DNA from: Tubulanus polymorphus
Lineage: Eukaryota; Nemertea; Palaeonemertea; Tubulaniformes; Tubulanidae
DNA length: 64,000 nucleotides
Assembly (NCBI RefSeq): GCF_964204645.1
Contig: NC_134027.1
Location: forward strand, 7,614,485 to 7,678,484
Reading direction: 5' to 3'
Shown here: positions 1 through 11,589 of the stretch, one piece after another
Numbering within the stretch: position 1 is the stretch's first letter
Layout: each line of letters starts with the position of its first letter
Notes under the pieces: model-generated
Seen by the model: the letters and a program-made list of their open reading frames with translations, nothing else
Told to the model about the DNA's origin: nothing
Databases searched by the model: none
Made by a program: the position numbers and the translations under genes

Positions 1-63
1 TTTCAGCAATTAACCCGTTTTGTTTTTCAGGGCCGATTTCTCTGTCGAATTTCAACGTTTGCA

Positions 64-835
64 GGAACAAAACTAATGTCCGAAGCGTCAGCTCTCCTTC
101 GCCGGTCGTGTGTCGAGGATGTCAGACAAAGAGTCGGTCAGGAAATTCTGCCCTCTACACGCCCTCATACGGAACACGAAAACCAGGATGACGAGGCCTC
201 ACTGCCCCCATCTATCTACAAAGTGTGCTGAGTGATGTCAATGACGGGCATATCTGCGGGATTGCGCGGGATACAAATGGAGCGGTTATACTGGATTGTC
301 ACGCCACTAGCATTCATTGGTCCTTGTGACCGCCCGGATAAGGGATGATGTCACGCCCTTTGTTTCTGGTATTCTGAGTCGGCTGAGGGATGATTCTACT
401 GTCACGCCCTTTGATTTCTAGTTTGAGTGCTAGTTTTCATTGTGTCCTTGTGACAACCTCGGGCAGAGATGAAGTCTCTTGTCGGCTTGTGAGTGCTAGT
501 TTCATTGAGTCCTTGTGACTACCTCGGTCAGTGGATGAAGTCTCTTGTCACGCCTTTGAGTGCTAGTTGAGATCCTGAATCTCGCCCGGTCAAGCTGGTT
601 GTACTGCGCTATTTGTGTTTCGTGCAATTTTACAGGTGTGTCAGTTACTGACGTCGCCCAGTACATCCTGCAGTTAGATGGGGAATGTGAGGCGTTGTCA
701 TTCTGGTTTTCGCGTTCTGTGTGAGGGCGTGTAGAGGGCAGTATATTCCTGGCTGGCTTATTGTCTGGTGTTCTCGGCATGTGACCGGCGACGGAGAGCT
801 GAAAAGCTTTCAGACATTAGTTTTGTTCCGTACCA
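64..835. repeat. Foldback element with ~170-bp inverted arms
   Basis: Bases about 64-235 are a diverged reverse complement of about 650-835. Both arms contain the same blocks read in opposite directions, for example GGAACAAAACTAATGTC at the outer end and CCCTCTACACGCCCTCA further in. The middle (about 300-570) holds imperfect direct repeats built on GAGTGCTAGTT, CCTTGTGAC and GATGAAGTCTCTTGTC. Long inverted arms around a tandem-repeat core are the layout of Foldback-type DNA elements. A single right arm in the same orientation lies at about 22610-22835. No transposase is visible, so this would be non-autonomous. Confidence 0.6.
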
Positions 836-1084
836 GGTTTTCATCGCTCTTCTCTTTTTTTTCATTTCAGGACTCCCAAGATGAAGAAGAAGATGCTGAA
901 GGTGACTACAACGAAGACGATGCCAAAAAAGAACACTGAACTCAGCAATATTGAAAGTTAAGTTGATACACATGATACAAATTACGATGCGTGATACGGA
1001 AAGGATTGTGTAATTACAGAATATCGTTCTTTTACTCATTTCAGGTTAATCCGGAAAGGCCCATCTAAAATCTGCCCACCAGAA
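836..1084 (+). repeat. Degenerate exon/intron-like repeat unit
   Basis: A pyrimidine-rich tract ending TTCATTTCAG (861-870) and a second one ending CTCATTTCAG (to 1044) look like 3' splice sites. Between them lies an exon-like block ending in a diverged form of the motif CAGCAATCTTGAAAG followed by GTAAGTTGATTT, which is cleaner at 15634, 23713, 32915, 33207 and 33447. Here the donor has decayed (GTTAAG). This is the leftmost member of that family. It codes for nothing recognisable. Confidence 0.4.
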
Positions 1085-2170
1085 GTGCCCACAAAAGACT
1101 CCCATTATGAGTTTTCCGGTTTGCTCGGCTACCCGTACTGGCGGGGTAGTCTAGATAGGCAAATGAAAGCTCCGGTTTGCTGAACTACCCCTCTTTGCGG
1201 GGATGCGGTATGATGTTTGATCTGACAGTTTAAAGTGGTTAATGGGTGTTTCAAGTGCTTACAACGATGCTTATTACTTAATGTGGTACATGGTGGTTTA
1301 AAAAAAGATTTCATAATGATACGCTCAAAGTATAGGCCTACCGCGTGGGCTTCGTAGAAAGACCACTGCCTGTGGCCTTCCCAAATTTTAATTGTTCTGT
1401 CCGATTTGGTTTCGTCCAATTGAAAGACTGCCTTTTCCAGTTAGGGCATTTTTGGATCACATCACTCAGGAAATGACTTACGCTTTTGGGCCCTTTCGTC
1501 GGTCCCACGTGTTTCATTTGAGCTATAGACCACATGGTGACACCATGATGGTCAGAAACTGACCAATTGAGATATTCCCGAGTCTGAACACCTGACTGCG
1601 AATTTCGGAAATTTATCGAGTCATGTTTGTTTTCAAACTACCGAGGTATCATCATTGCAAATTCATAAATTGACCATCACTGACCACCACTGACCAATAT
1701 AAACTTCTCGAATATGAGTTCGATATACCGCGTTATGGTGTCAAACTAGAAAGGATTCGCCATAGATATTGAGAATTCATAAATTGACCATCACTGACCA
1801 CCACTGACCAATTCAAACTTCTCGAATATGAGAACGATATACCGCGTTATGGTGTCAAACTAGAAAGGATTCGCCATAAATATTGAGAATTCATAAATTG
1901 ACCATCACTGACCACCACTGACCAATTCAAACTTCTCGAATATGAGAACGATATACCGCGTTTATGGTGTCAAACTAGAAAGGATTCGCCATTGAAAATT
2001 CATGAACTGACCATCACTGATCACCACTGACCAATTGAAACTTCTCGAATGTAAGAAAGATATACCGGTACCGCATTTGGTGTGAAACTAGAAAGCATTC
2101 CCCATTAGAATTCATAAATTGACCATCACTGACCACCACTGCCCTAGTGAAACTTCTCGAATATCGTCGA
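1085..2170 (-). repeat. Interspersed repeat with 112-bp satellite array
   Basis: Five tandem units, marked by TGACCATCACTGACC at 1671, 1785, 1899, 2008 and 2120 (spacing 114, 114, 109, 112), end a longer repeat. The non-satellite part (1100-1560) and the units reappear inverted at 21406-22060, where the same blocks run in the opposite order. The unit contains GGTGTCAAACTAGAAAGG. The short ORFs drawn across it are different in each copy, so it is not coding. Confidence 0.7.
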
Positions 2171-5100
2171 ATTCGAAAATGGTTGTCGTCGTATTGTTAT
2201 TTCTAGAGACCAGCAGTTATGTTTTGCTACTGTTTCTGAATGGCGTTGACATGATGGAAATATATTACTCCTTAATAGGTTACACATCTGGATCACAGCA
2301 CCTCACTTGCCGCAGTGCGTAATTTTGACTGCATAGTAATGCTAATACATAAACTTTTTTACTACTTGACTCAAAGCTTGACGCGAATCATCTGAACAGT
2401 ACTGCGTTTGAAAACGAATAGAAAATGTTTGCGAGAAGCACCTGCAAATAAGTTATGATAAGATTAAATCTATGGTTAATCGATGCTTAAAAAAACAATT
2501 AAATCACAGGCAAGATGACTAACAACCGTCTTTCAACCAATCAGCGCGATGCCAATTAATTAAATCATTAAACGCATTAGGCTCCTAATATTTGTAATCA
2601 TTTGTCGTTCTTTAAACTTGGCCACTTTTGTTTCAGAAAACCGCGTACTAGACCAGTGGTCACCAAGGCATTAAAAAAGTTTTGAAAATTCGATGGTAAC
2701 GATTTGTCCGTCAAAAAACTGTTTCGTTAATATTTCAAGTTTTTTTTAACTCTTGTACAGAATTCACTATATGAAAAGTGTTCATAGGAATTGAAATTCG
2801 GTGTGATATCAGTCACCTGTTACCCCTTTTTCATTGTCAGTTCTTTATTGCACTATCATGCGCTCTTCTAAAATAGAAAAGAACATGTGTGTTTCGTTAT
2901 AAACAAGGTTAAATTCCAAACGCACATGAAATATCACACAATATACACATCTAGCATTTTCTCTAACTAGGCCCTTTCCAAATGGCAATTGTTTAGTTTT
3001 TTAACGGCCGACATTCAGAAGCACCTAAAAACCAGTGGTAGCGCTTGAGATTTTCAGTGTAGGTCACATCTCACATCGACTCGGCTCGCAGTCGGTTCGT
3101 TTAATGGGAACACATCTGGTTGACACTAGTTTCACAGTTGACGAAATCAGAAAACTTTTTTCAAATGCCTTTGATAACATCTTAAACATAGTATTCTTCT
3201 TAATTACATTTCGTTGATTCCATAGATATGTTTTTATGAAAATTGCTCCAGTTATAACGGATTCAAACATACATGTGAAATCATTATTTTCAAAATATTC
3301 AATTTTCTCCGCTTTTGAAGAAATTCTGACACAATATCATCTCCACTCGACACATGATTTTACTTCGGCGCCTTTAAGGGAGTGTCCCTTAAAGTTGAGT
3401 TCTTACTTAGTCAAACAAGGAGATATGCCTGATTCCTTTTTAAAATTTAGATTTCGACAGATATCATCAAATTACTAGAAAGGGACAGCAGCGTTCGGTC
3501 ATCCACGAAAAATACCTAAAATGCAGTCCTAGGGTTATGGAAAAACAGGACACGAAACATACAGAAAAATCCTTTGTTTGGTTGACTGAAATTATTATTG
3601 AACTCTTAAATAGCGACATTCAGAGAAACAAAAACATAAGAATATAATCTCGCCCACCCGGTAAAAAACATAACGTAATGATATGAGGCCATGTGTCATC
3701 TTTAATTGAAATCACATTATATTCATTCTCATGCGAGGATGGTTCTCCAAATTCATAGGATAAGGAGAATAATGATTTGAATGATGAATACAACTGATAA
3801 AGCGCCAATTTCACTGTTTCTTGCATATAAATGCTCAAAGGCGCTTTACAGTAATCGAGTAAACAGGTGCGTTTTTAGGAGTCTTTTGAATTTGAATTCA
3901 AATCGGGTGTTCATGACGACTATAGGCGCTTTTACGAAACTGAATCTTTGTAAATCGATTTAAGTTTCACGTTTACGGCACGCGGTTTAGTGAATCCGAT
4001 TTGGTAAATCAACTCGTTTATGGACGCGGTTTAGTAAATTGATTTATTAAATCGACTAACTTGCTCGGCGAGCAAGTTAGTGGCGATTTAGTCAGTGAAA
4101 TCCAACATGGCGTCCTCTTCGACCGCGGGCTAAAGACATCTATTGCAGACCATCATCTATCAATAATTCGGTCACCATTGACGCCCATTTTCTTTCGAAT
4201 CGCGACCTTTAGATTGATAAATTGATTCGACTCATTTACGAAAAACGATTCGATTTACTAATCCTTACGTTTTCCAACATCGAATCGGATTTAGCTAAAC
4301 CGAATCAGATTCAATTTCGTAAAAGCGCCTTATAATTGAGCATTCTAGGGCTGGAGCAAGAAACGTGTGGGATCGTCCGCCAAGGTATCGCTAAGGAGTC
4401 AGTCCGTGGTGGCTTTTGGAAGCGACGACCGCATATGAATGCATTGATTGAATGACATCTCAAAAGTCAGATTATATAAAATTAAACATGATATACGGAT
4501 AGGTTCTTCCAATTAGGCCTATACTGGTAAAAATGAAATGACCCAATATGTGATATAAATGTTCAATCAAAAAGTAGAAAGTGAATCCGTAATTCAGTAT
4601 GGTAGGCCTATTGTTACAACATCAAACACTCAAATTCAATCCTTTGTTAAATTGGAAGCCAGTGTAGATGAGCAAGTATCGTGGTCCCTGATTTTAGTTA
4701 TCGTAATAATTCAAGCCACGCGATTTTGAACTGTTCAACAAGTTGGAGTTTGTGTAAAGATGAATGAGTTTGAAATGGAGTGGACTTCAGATATTACTGT
4801 TTGCATGCCTATGTCTATTACTTAATCTTTTTACTAATCATAGAAAATTGTGGTAAAATATTTGACTCGACGGTTGGTTTTAGATTGTATCCCTCCAAGC
4901 CAGAGGTAATCACGGATATCGGACTACAAAAACATTCCTTGTGTAAAGCTCAACTTTGTAAATTCCTGGAAAAGCTCGCCTCGGATATTTCAATAATGAT
5001 TAAACATTAATTTTCCCAACGAAAAACCTAAACAACCAATGTACGCTTGCTTTAAGTTTACCAATGCACTATCGTTGCTTTTTCTAGCTATTTGTACTGT

Positions 5101-5655
5101 TTGCCGCAAAAAGATTGCATCCTCTATTACAGGATTTAAGGATACAACTCTAAAATCAGTTAGTTTAAATTAACCATTATACAATATATGATACATGACC
5201 AAATACACTGTTAATATGAAAAAGATCCAATATGTACACATTTCAAATCTCAAACCAAGTTTTATCATTAGAAAATAACGACACAACGTTCGATCGTTCA
5301 CTAGAGATCATCTTTTTGAATTTGTACACAGTGAATTTTCGTATCGTATTATGGTATTATCAATTCTCCGCATTTGAGTGTGACTATTCTACGAATACAA
5401 AGTTATTTTTAGCAATGAAGTTTTAATTGTCATTTTAAATGTTAACTTTCCACTGGTATGTAAACTTACTAACTTTTGGCAACTGACCTCAAATCGTGGA
5501 ATGGGCTCAGGTAGCCTGCTGATCCACTCTTTATTAATACTACTAAAGAAATATTCAGTATAAGAAGTAAAAAGTATATTAAAGTACTATTTATCTTTAT
5601 ATCGCAATAATTTGTGTACGTATGATTGAAAAACGATATTCTATGGAGTCTCGTG
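2171..5655. other. Non-coding stretch, no gene seen
   Basis: AT-rich sequence with only short ORFs and no recognisable protein motif, RNA gene or consistent exon series. One miniature inverted-repeat element (3923-4331) is recorded separately. Nothing else stands out. Confidence 0.5.
3923..4331. mobile_element. MITE with 24-bp terminal inverted repeats
   Basis: The left end AGGCGCTTTTACGAAACTG matches the reverse complement of the right end, which reads CAATTTCGTAAAAGCGCCT, with one mismatch in the part shown. TA lies on both sides and is a possible target duplication. The interior repeats GCGGTTTAGTGAATC-like words and has a perfect palindrome around 4062-4081 (CTAACTTGCTCG and its complement). 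There is no ORF. A miniature DNA transposon fits, but the superfamily cannot be told. Confidence 0.65.
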
Positions 5656-5755
5656 TTACGTACTTATGATTAGTTAGTTAAGTTTATTTACTCCACAATT
5701 ATACAATTGCACAGAGCACAAAATTAATTTACAATAGACATTGCAACATTTAACA

Positions 5756-8700
5756 TTAGAAATGTATTAAACATTTGCGTATATACAACGCCAATTTTTT
5801 AAGAGTTTGGCAATTTGAGTTGAACAAATCATACAACTTTACGTTATTGGGGAATCTCCAATAACGCTCCGGGATATATCTAGCTCTGGATTCCTGGAAG
5901 TACGGGCAGACGAGTAAAAAGTGATATTCATCCCCCACCGCCACTAAATCACACTTTTGGCACAGCCTATTGGCACGGGCAATTCCACGCCACCGCCCAA
6001 CTTCCACCGGTAGCCTGTGAGCTGAGCATCTAAATCTACATAAAGTTAACCGGTCCCTAGGGGTTAATTCAGTTAGATACTTTTCCATTTCGAAACGGCA
6101 TTTGATTGTTAAATACGTAACAGCCATAGTGGAATCAGTAAGTTTTGCATGCCAGACTTGCATAAACTGATCCTGCAATCTCTGTTTAAGAATCAGACTC
6201 AAGTAATTCACGTTTGGAATATTTTGATTTTCCCAAATATATCCGAGCCCATTTCGGAGCAAAATGTTCTTCACAGAATCCATCCAAGAGTTAGCTTGAC
6301 CATCAATATAGCTATTATAAACACAACTGTAAACCTTTGACGATAATTTATCATCAGTTATTAATTTTGCCCAAAAATTTACAATTCTAAGCTGTACGTA
6401 AACTTCGAGAGGAAAACGACCCAGTTCTCCATAGACAAATGAGCTATTAGTAGATTTCTTTAACTTGAGTAAATATCTAAAAAATTTCAGCTGCACGCAC
6501 TCAAGAACTCGGAGATTTTCGTAACCCCAAATTTCACAACCAAATAATAGGATTGGTAATACCATGCTATCATATAACTTTAAACTAACATCAACGTCGA
6601 GTGAATATTCGCTAACCTTTTTTAAAACAGAGAACATAGCCCGCTGTGCTTGGTTTGCTAACGCTTTTCGGCACTGAGCAAAAGACCCGGTATGGGAGAA
6701 TAGTATACCCAAATACTTATAGTTATATACTAACTCCAACACTCGACCGTTTATATTAAACTCCGGAGGGTTTCGGAGTCTTCGTTTCGAGAATATCATT
6801 ACTTTTGTTTTTTCGCAATTTATTTGTAACTTCCAATCTTTGCAATAAACATGCAGGTTGTCAATCAATTTCTGAAGACCCTGTGGACTCTCGCTCATAA
6901 GTACTGTATCGTCTGCGTACATAAGGATCATCAATTTGACCCATGCATCATTACGCATGCGCAGATTTAGGGAGGGACAATTTTGAGCATCTAAATAGCC
7001 TTCCAGATCATTTAAAAATATTGAAAAGAGCACAGGGGACAAATTTTCTCCCTGTCTGACACCCATAAAACTTTCAAAGGCATCTGTTTTACTATCATTA
7101 GAAAATACACATGACTTGATGCCCTGGTACATGCTACATATTACATTTAGAACTTTGCCCGTAACACCACTATTGATCATCTTATGCCACAGAGCCTTTC
7201 TCCATATGCTATCAAAGGCACGTTTGTAATCTACAAAAATGCAGTAAAGCTTGCGATTACTATTCAAAAACATATCCACAAGTGACTTAAGGGAGTATAT
7301 ATGGTCCAGAATGCCGTGTTTTTGTCTGAAACCTGCTTGATTTTCCAGTAGTATATTGTTCGTCTCTAGGTAATTAGTTAGCCGGTTGTTGATGACACTA
7401 GTAAAAAGTTTGCCTACATTGCTCAACAAAGTCACGCCCCTATAGTTACTTGGGTCATCAGCACTACCCTTTTGTTTGAAAATAGGTATAATCATTCCGT
7501 TTAACCATGATTCGGGGATATTACCTGTATCAAGGACATTGTTAAAAAGACACATAAGTGTTGGTAGTAAACTCTCCTCGGCCGATTTTAAGAACTCGTT
7601 AGGGATTTTGTCCGTACCACAAGCCTTAAAGTTTTTTAATTTATTTATACTCTTTAATATTTCATCCCCGTTAATAGGTTGATTTAAAGGGGTTTGGTCA
7701 TAGTTATTGCCGTTAAAGTCTTCGACGTTATGAAGCCGTGGTTCACTTCCATCAAGCACAGGACGCTCGTTCATAGATTTAAAGTGATTTAGAAAATCAG
7801 CGCTTGAGACATTACACGTGTTATTGTGGTTCTTCTTGAAATAGTTCCAGAAGTTGTGAGGGTCAGATTTTGACAGTGAACGTATTTTCTTGTTGAAAAC
7901 CGTCTTCCTATCACTATTCCATTTGTGAATGGCGTTTTTGTATTTACGGAACGCACGGTTCATTATGTAGTGATTATTACGTGAGGGTAAAGATGAGTAT
8001 GTTCTTTTTGCACGACGATAATCCAACCTGGTGTTTCTAACGACTTCGTTTTGGGTAGCCTTGGCCGGTGGCCGAGGTTTCGATTTACGTTTGACAATTC
8101 GTTTGCCCATTACTTTAACGGCTGATTGTAACATAACAGCACAAAGCCGTTCATTGGCTTCGCTTGCGCTCAATGACCCATTCATCAGGTTTTCGTTTAT
8201 TTCAATAAGGACCGTTGAATTCCTCGAAATGTCTTGTGCGAATTGGTCTTTTTTATCTGGGTCCCAGTTCACTACCTCCTCCGGTTCGAAATTTTGAGAA
8301 CCAGTTACAACTGGCGCTGATGTCTTAAGTTGTAGATGCGTCACGATGGCGCTATGTACGTCGGAAAGTAACCGGTCGAATGCCATTACCTCCAGCCGCT
8401 TTACATAGTTTATAAGGTACGATGACGAAATCATGTAGTCGACAATATGTTCATTATCTCCTTTATGGCACGTAAAATCACCAACTGTTAAATCAGGGGC
8501 TATTCGACCATTCAGGATAATGATTGAATGGTTTTTACATAGTTCCACCAACCGTAAACCGTAGTTGTTAATAGAAAGATCCTTTGTTTTACGTCTGGTA
8601 ATATTGAGGGAATTTAATATTTGTACACAAGTATGGGTGTCTGCAAAAACCTCGTTTTCGAATTCTAGCCTTTGTGTTAAAAAGTCGTTTGGGTCACTAT

Positions 8701-9208
8701 AATCAAATAGGCTTCCAGTGTACGCATTAAAATCACCACAAATAAATAAGTGCGAATCATTAGCATTATAATTCTCTATTATTTCGAGATTCAGTTCGTC
8801 AAAACACTCACTTCCACCGTAACTGCTCGATTCGGGTGGAACGTAAACACATCCAATCTGGATATTTTTTTCAGATCCAGTTAGCTGCTTATGAACGCGC
8901 AGCCACAGAACTAATTTACTTTCGCTGTCAATAGGGCATACATGTGGAGCTAAGTTCAGTCTAACGGCGATCGCTATGCCTCCTGAACGGAACGATGATA
9001 TTTTTTTCCGGTTCTTAAGGAACATTTTGTATCCTAAACTTTTAAAAAACTGCTTTATCCACTGTTCGTCCGTATCATCGAGTTTAGTTTCAGTTAGCGC
9101 GATAACATCGTTTTCCAGAATTAGCGCCTGAAATTCTGGGACATGTAATTTGCTCCTCAATCCACCAACGTTTAGTGATAGAATGGATAATTTTGCCTCA
9201 GTGTCCCG
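5756..9208 (-). CDS. LINE ORF2: endonuclease-reverse transcriptase
   Basis: About 1150 residues without a stop. The N-terminal APE-type endonuclease shows a LNVGGL strand near the start, the acidic TETK motif, GDFN, and a terminal SDVHS in place of the usual SDH. The central reverse transcriptase has VDYKRAFDSIW, GVRQGENLSP and the catalytic MYADD box (tyrosine codon at 6919, about residue 750-765). The C terminus has a C-x2-C...H...C cluster (CQKCDL through VCPYF) that may bind nucleic acid. It would nick the target and copy the element RNA there. The reading frame directly follows the ORF1 stop in the same frame, and no AUG precedes the conserved endonuclease start, so translation needs readthrough or re-initiation. 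The shorter form from 9160 begins at a TTG and would lack the first conserved strand. Confidence 0.9.
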   Translation of the reverse strand, partial: RDTEAKLSILSLNVGGLRSKLHVPEFQALILENDVIALTETKLDDTDEQWIKQFFKSLGYKMFLKNRKKISSFRSGGIAIAVRLNLAPHVCPIDSESKLVLWLRVHKQLTGSEKNIQIGCVYVPPESSSYGGSECFDELNLEIIENYNANDSHLFICGDFNAYTGSLFDYSDPNDFLTQRLEFENEVFADTHTCVQILNSLNITRRKTKDLSINNYGLRLVELCKNHSIIILNGRIAPDLTVGDFTCHKGDNEHIVDYMISSSYLINYVKRLEVMAFDRLLSDVHSAIVTHLQLKTSAPVVTGSQNFEPEEVVNWDPDKKDQFAQDISRNSTVLIEINENLMNGSLSASEANERLCAVMLQSAVKVMGKRIVKRKSKPRPPAKATQNEVVRNTRLDYRRAKRTYSSLPSRNNHYIMNRAFRKYKNAIHKWNSDRKTVFNKKIRSLSKSDPHNFWNYFKKNHNNTCNVSSADFLNHFKSMNERPVLDGSEPRLHNVEDFNGNNYDQTPLNQPINGDEILKSINKLKNFKACGTDKIPNEFLKSAEESLLPTLMCLFNNVLDTGNIPESWLNGMIIPIFKQKGSADDPSNYRGVTLLSNVGKLFTSVINNRLTNYLETNNILLENQAGFRQKHGILDHIYSLKSLVDMFLNSNRKLYCIFVDYKRAFDSIWRKALWHKMINSGVTGKVLNVICSMYQGIKSCVFSNDSKTDAFESFMGVRQGENLSPVLFSIFLNDLEGYLDAQNCPSLNLRMRNDAWVKLMILMYADDTVLMSESPQGLQKLIDNLHVYCKDWKLQINCEKTKVMIFSKRRLRNPPEFNINGRVLELVYNYKYLGILFSHTGSFAQCRKALANQAQRAMFSVLKKVSEYSLDVDVSLKLYDSMVLPILLFGCEIWGYENLRVLECVQLKFFRYLLKLKKSTNSSFVYGELGRFPLEVYVQLRIVNFWAKLITDDKLSSKVYSCVYNSYIDGQANSWMDSVKNILLRNGLGYIWENQNIPNVNYLSLILKQRLQDQFMQVWHAKLTDSTMAVTYLTIKCRFEMEKYLTELTPRDRLTLCRFRCSAHRLPVEVGRWRGIARANRLCQKCDLVAVGDEYHFLLVCPYFQESRARYIPERYWRFPNNVKLYDLFNSNCQTLKKLALYIRKCLIHF

Positions 9209-9987
9209 TTATGCCTGGACCGGATCGCAATCTAGTGTCATGCGCGCGTTCCTCAGCACCTCGCCTAGATCGCCTAGGCCATCATCCGTTGAGGTAACCG
9301 ATGAAGAAACCCGTGCCCGTTTCGAATCAGGCTTTGATGACGCATGTTTTCTATTGTGATTCGGTTTCCCCGCGAATTTTGAATAAGATACGGTTTTTGG
9401 CACTGTATCATGTTTGTCAAAGCTCTCTGGGCTTGGTCCGGCACGAAACGAAAAAACCCCTTCGTCACGTGTGGCGTCTTGATTTTCGGCTACCGTGTTC
9501 CCCTGCGGCGGGGCCACTTTCATTGGTTTTTTCTTACGTCTAAATTCGCTACCATCACCCTTATACGGTTTTTTGTCTACGAAAAGGTTACCCTGCCAGT
9601 TGAAGAACGCTTTGTGACCAGCTTTGACGGCCGCTTTTTTAATTGGGAGCAATTCGCGGATTTTATTCGAAGTTTCTGGGCTGTAATCCTCGCTGAGTGA
9701 CAGTCCCGTACCTTTAAATTTATACGCGTTCCGCCTGACTCTCTCCCGGTCAGCGTAATGTACGAACCGAGCAATAACACCGCGTGGACTGTTGTTGCTT
9801 TCCGCACGTTTATATAATCTATGGACTCGCTGGAATTTAATATATTCTGCGTCCTCTACTCCCAGGATTTCTTTTATTATTTTCTTAACTGAAGATTCAC
9901 AGATCTCATCCTCACTTTCCTGGACACCATAAAATATGAGATTCTCACGCCGTCCGTAATTCTCTTGGGAATTTATTCTCGCCGCAT
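9209..9987 (-). pseudogene. LINE ORF1 (RNA-binding protein), 5' end damaged
   Basis: The frame ending at the UAA at 9209-9211 can be followed upstream to about 9987. It shows the pattern of L1-type ORF1 proteins: YGRRENLIFYGV, then a helical acidic stretch, then SPRGVIARFVHYADRERV and KGTGLSLSEDY, and a lysine-rich C-terminal tail. ORF1 proteins of this kind bind element RNA and form trimers. At a run of seven A's (about 9987-9993) the frame is lost. A plausible coiled-coil continuation lies one base out of frame upstream, so the 5' part is frameshifted or eroded. Confidence 0.6.
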
Positions 9988-10100
9988 TTTTTTGCGCTTA
10001 TTGTGTATAAGATCAATAATTAGCAACCTTCCACGGATACGAAGCGGCCTAAGTTTACATCCTACCATAATTTTCTCTAAACTCTCAGCATTATATCAAG

Positions 10101-11020
10101 ATCGGTCTTAGAAAATATATGAAGGACGTGTTCATAGGTTAACGAGGCCAAAAATCTTCCTCAAAATTTCAAATTTTTACGAGCAAAGATAATATACCTC
10201 ATGCTTTTGGTGCAGAAATAATGGATGTCCACAAATTGCAAATTGTGTTTTCAAAGTAAACGATCCGAGTGTGGAATTGTTTCGAATTCAGGGTTCTCCC
10301 ATTTACTCTCCGGTATTTTACAATGTTTCAATAAGATACGTAAGTCGCACTTTTGTTGTGATACAGCTTTCTCTATTGGTCAGCGTTGTTATCACTTAAA
10401 ATTACCCATAAGTTTGAATTCTCACTGAACTACTACATCCCTTATAACGAATATATATTTCATATGAGGCGATTAACTTTGATGATCTGCGGTCAGTGGA
10501 CAGCAGTTACGAAACATTCAAAACTACTACATTATCTTCCATCTATTCATTATTCATATATATGATATGATATGATATGATATAATATCTCCTTTAGTGT
10601 TCAGTTTAAACGTCTTGAACGCAAAAGTTTGACAAGTTTCGCATAATGGTACCGATACGCACGTTCACGCGAGTGAAATGTGCACGTTACAGGCTAAAAT
10701 GCGCACGTTACAATTACAAATCGAAACGTTGTTCGTTCAAAACCCGATGTGAAAATCTTTTGCATTTAGTGGGAAATTTCAAAGTTAGCTCGCTTCCTAC
10801 AATAAAAATTGGACAAGACTTTTAAAACGACACATTTAATAAGAGTAGTACTGACGAAGGATTCAGGCAATACCCCGTGTTATTTCTAAAAACATTTAAC
10901 CGGTAATTAGACAGTACTGGTGTAGCTTGTACAGGTAAAAGAGTTGTTATATTTACGTTCAGACCGAATGAAATTATTTGATACGAGACACGACTAAGTT
11001 GTGTCCGAAACAGATAAATA
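10101..11020. other. Non-coding stretch with (TGATA)n microsatellite
   Basis: No gene is seen. A short GATAT/TGATA microsatellite lies at about 10556-10590. The sequence CATGGATGTCCACAAATTGC and the following 200 bases form one short ORF with no family resemblance. Confidence 0.45.
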
Positions 11021-11029
11021 TAGCTATGT

Positions 11030-11560
11030 GGTCAGTATTGGTCAAAGTTTGGTCACTTGAATAGTTGTTAGATGAAAGCCCACACCATTTCTAATTATTT
11101 GACACCAAACACGACTGTGTTGCTTCTAGAATAAACAAATTACTTTAAGGTCAGTATTGGTAAAATATTGGTCAGTTAAATAGTTGTTAGATCATAGCCC
11201 GCACCGTATCTAGTAGCTCGACGCCCAAACACGATTTTATTGCTTTACTAAACATATAAATTACATATGGTGGGTTTTAGTTAGTGGTAACTGGTCAGTA
11301 CTGGTCAAGCATTGGTCAGTTAAACAATTTTTAGTTTAATGTCCACATTATATCTAGTTATTTGACACCAAATAACTTAATTGTTTGCAAAACAGATAAT
11401 TTACTATATAGCCAGTACTGGTCATGCATTGGTCAGTTGATAGACCAAGGTCCACGCCACGAGTTATTTGATACTAAACAACATTGTGTCGTTTCGGAAA
11501 ATTTATCTGTTGGGCAATTTGTGGTCAGCCCTGGTTCGTTAGTTCTTATTTTGCGGGCAT
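11030..11560. repeat. Degenerate ~120-bp tandem repeat
   Basis: GGTCAGTATTGG-type words recur at 11030, 11149, 11293, 11411 and 11523 (spacing 119, 144, 118, 112), each followed by TTGGTCAGTTAA, CCACACC and TATTTGACACCAAA-like words. The shared elements GGTCAGTACTGGTCA and TTGACACCA, with a similar period, suggest an older relative of the 112-bp satellite at 1671-2170 and 21406-21620. Confidence 0.6.
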
Positions 11561-11589
11561 TTTATCTCGAACCACCGAAAGACTGAATT

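Larger units (their letters stand above)
5660..10100 (-). mobile_element. Non-LTR retrotransposon (LINE), ORF1 + ORF2
   Basis: This minus-strand element has an ORF1 (9209 upward), an APE-endonuclease/reverse-transcriptase ORF2 (5756-9208) and a 3' end at about 5665. Read on the minus strand, the 3' end is GGAGTAAATAAACT followed by short TAAC repeats. The truncated LINE at 24.3-25.5 kb ends with nearly the same GGAGTGAAATAAA followed by CTTAT repeats, which marks the true terminus. The clade looks CR1/L2/jockey-like from the APE domain and microsatellite tail, but I could not assign it. The 5' limit is uncertain. Confidence 0.85.

Noticed and set aside
502-1039. Three ORFs of 72-93 aa
   Set aside because: They lie in the foldback element and repeat unit, and the related copy at 22610-22930 does not keep the frames.
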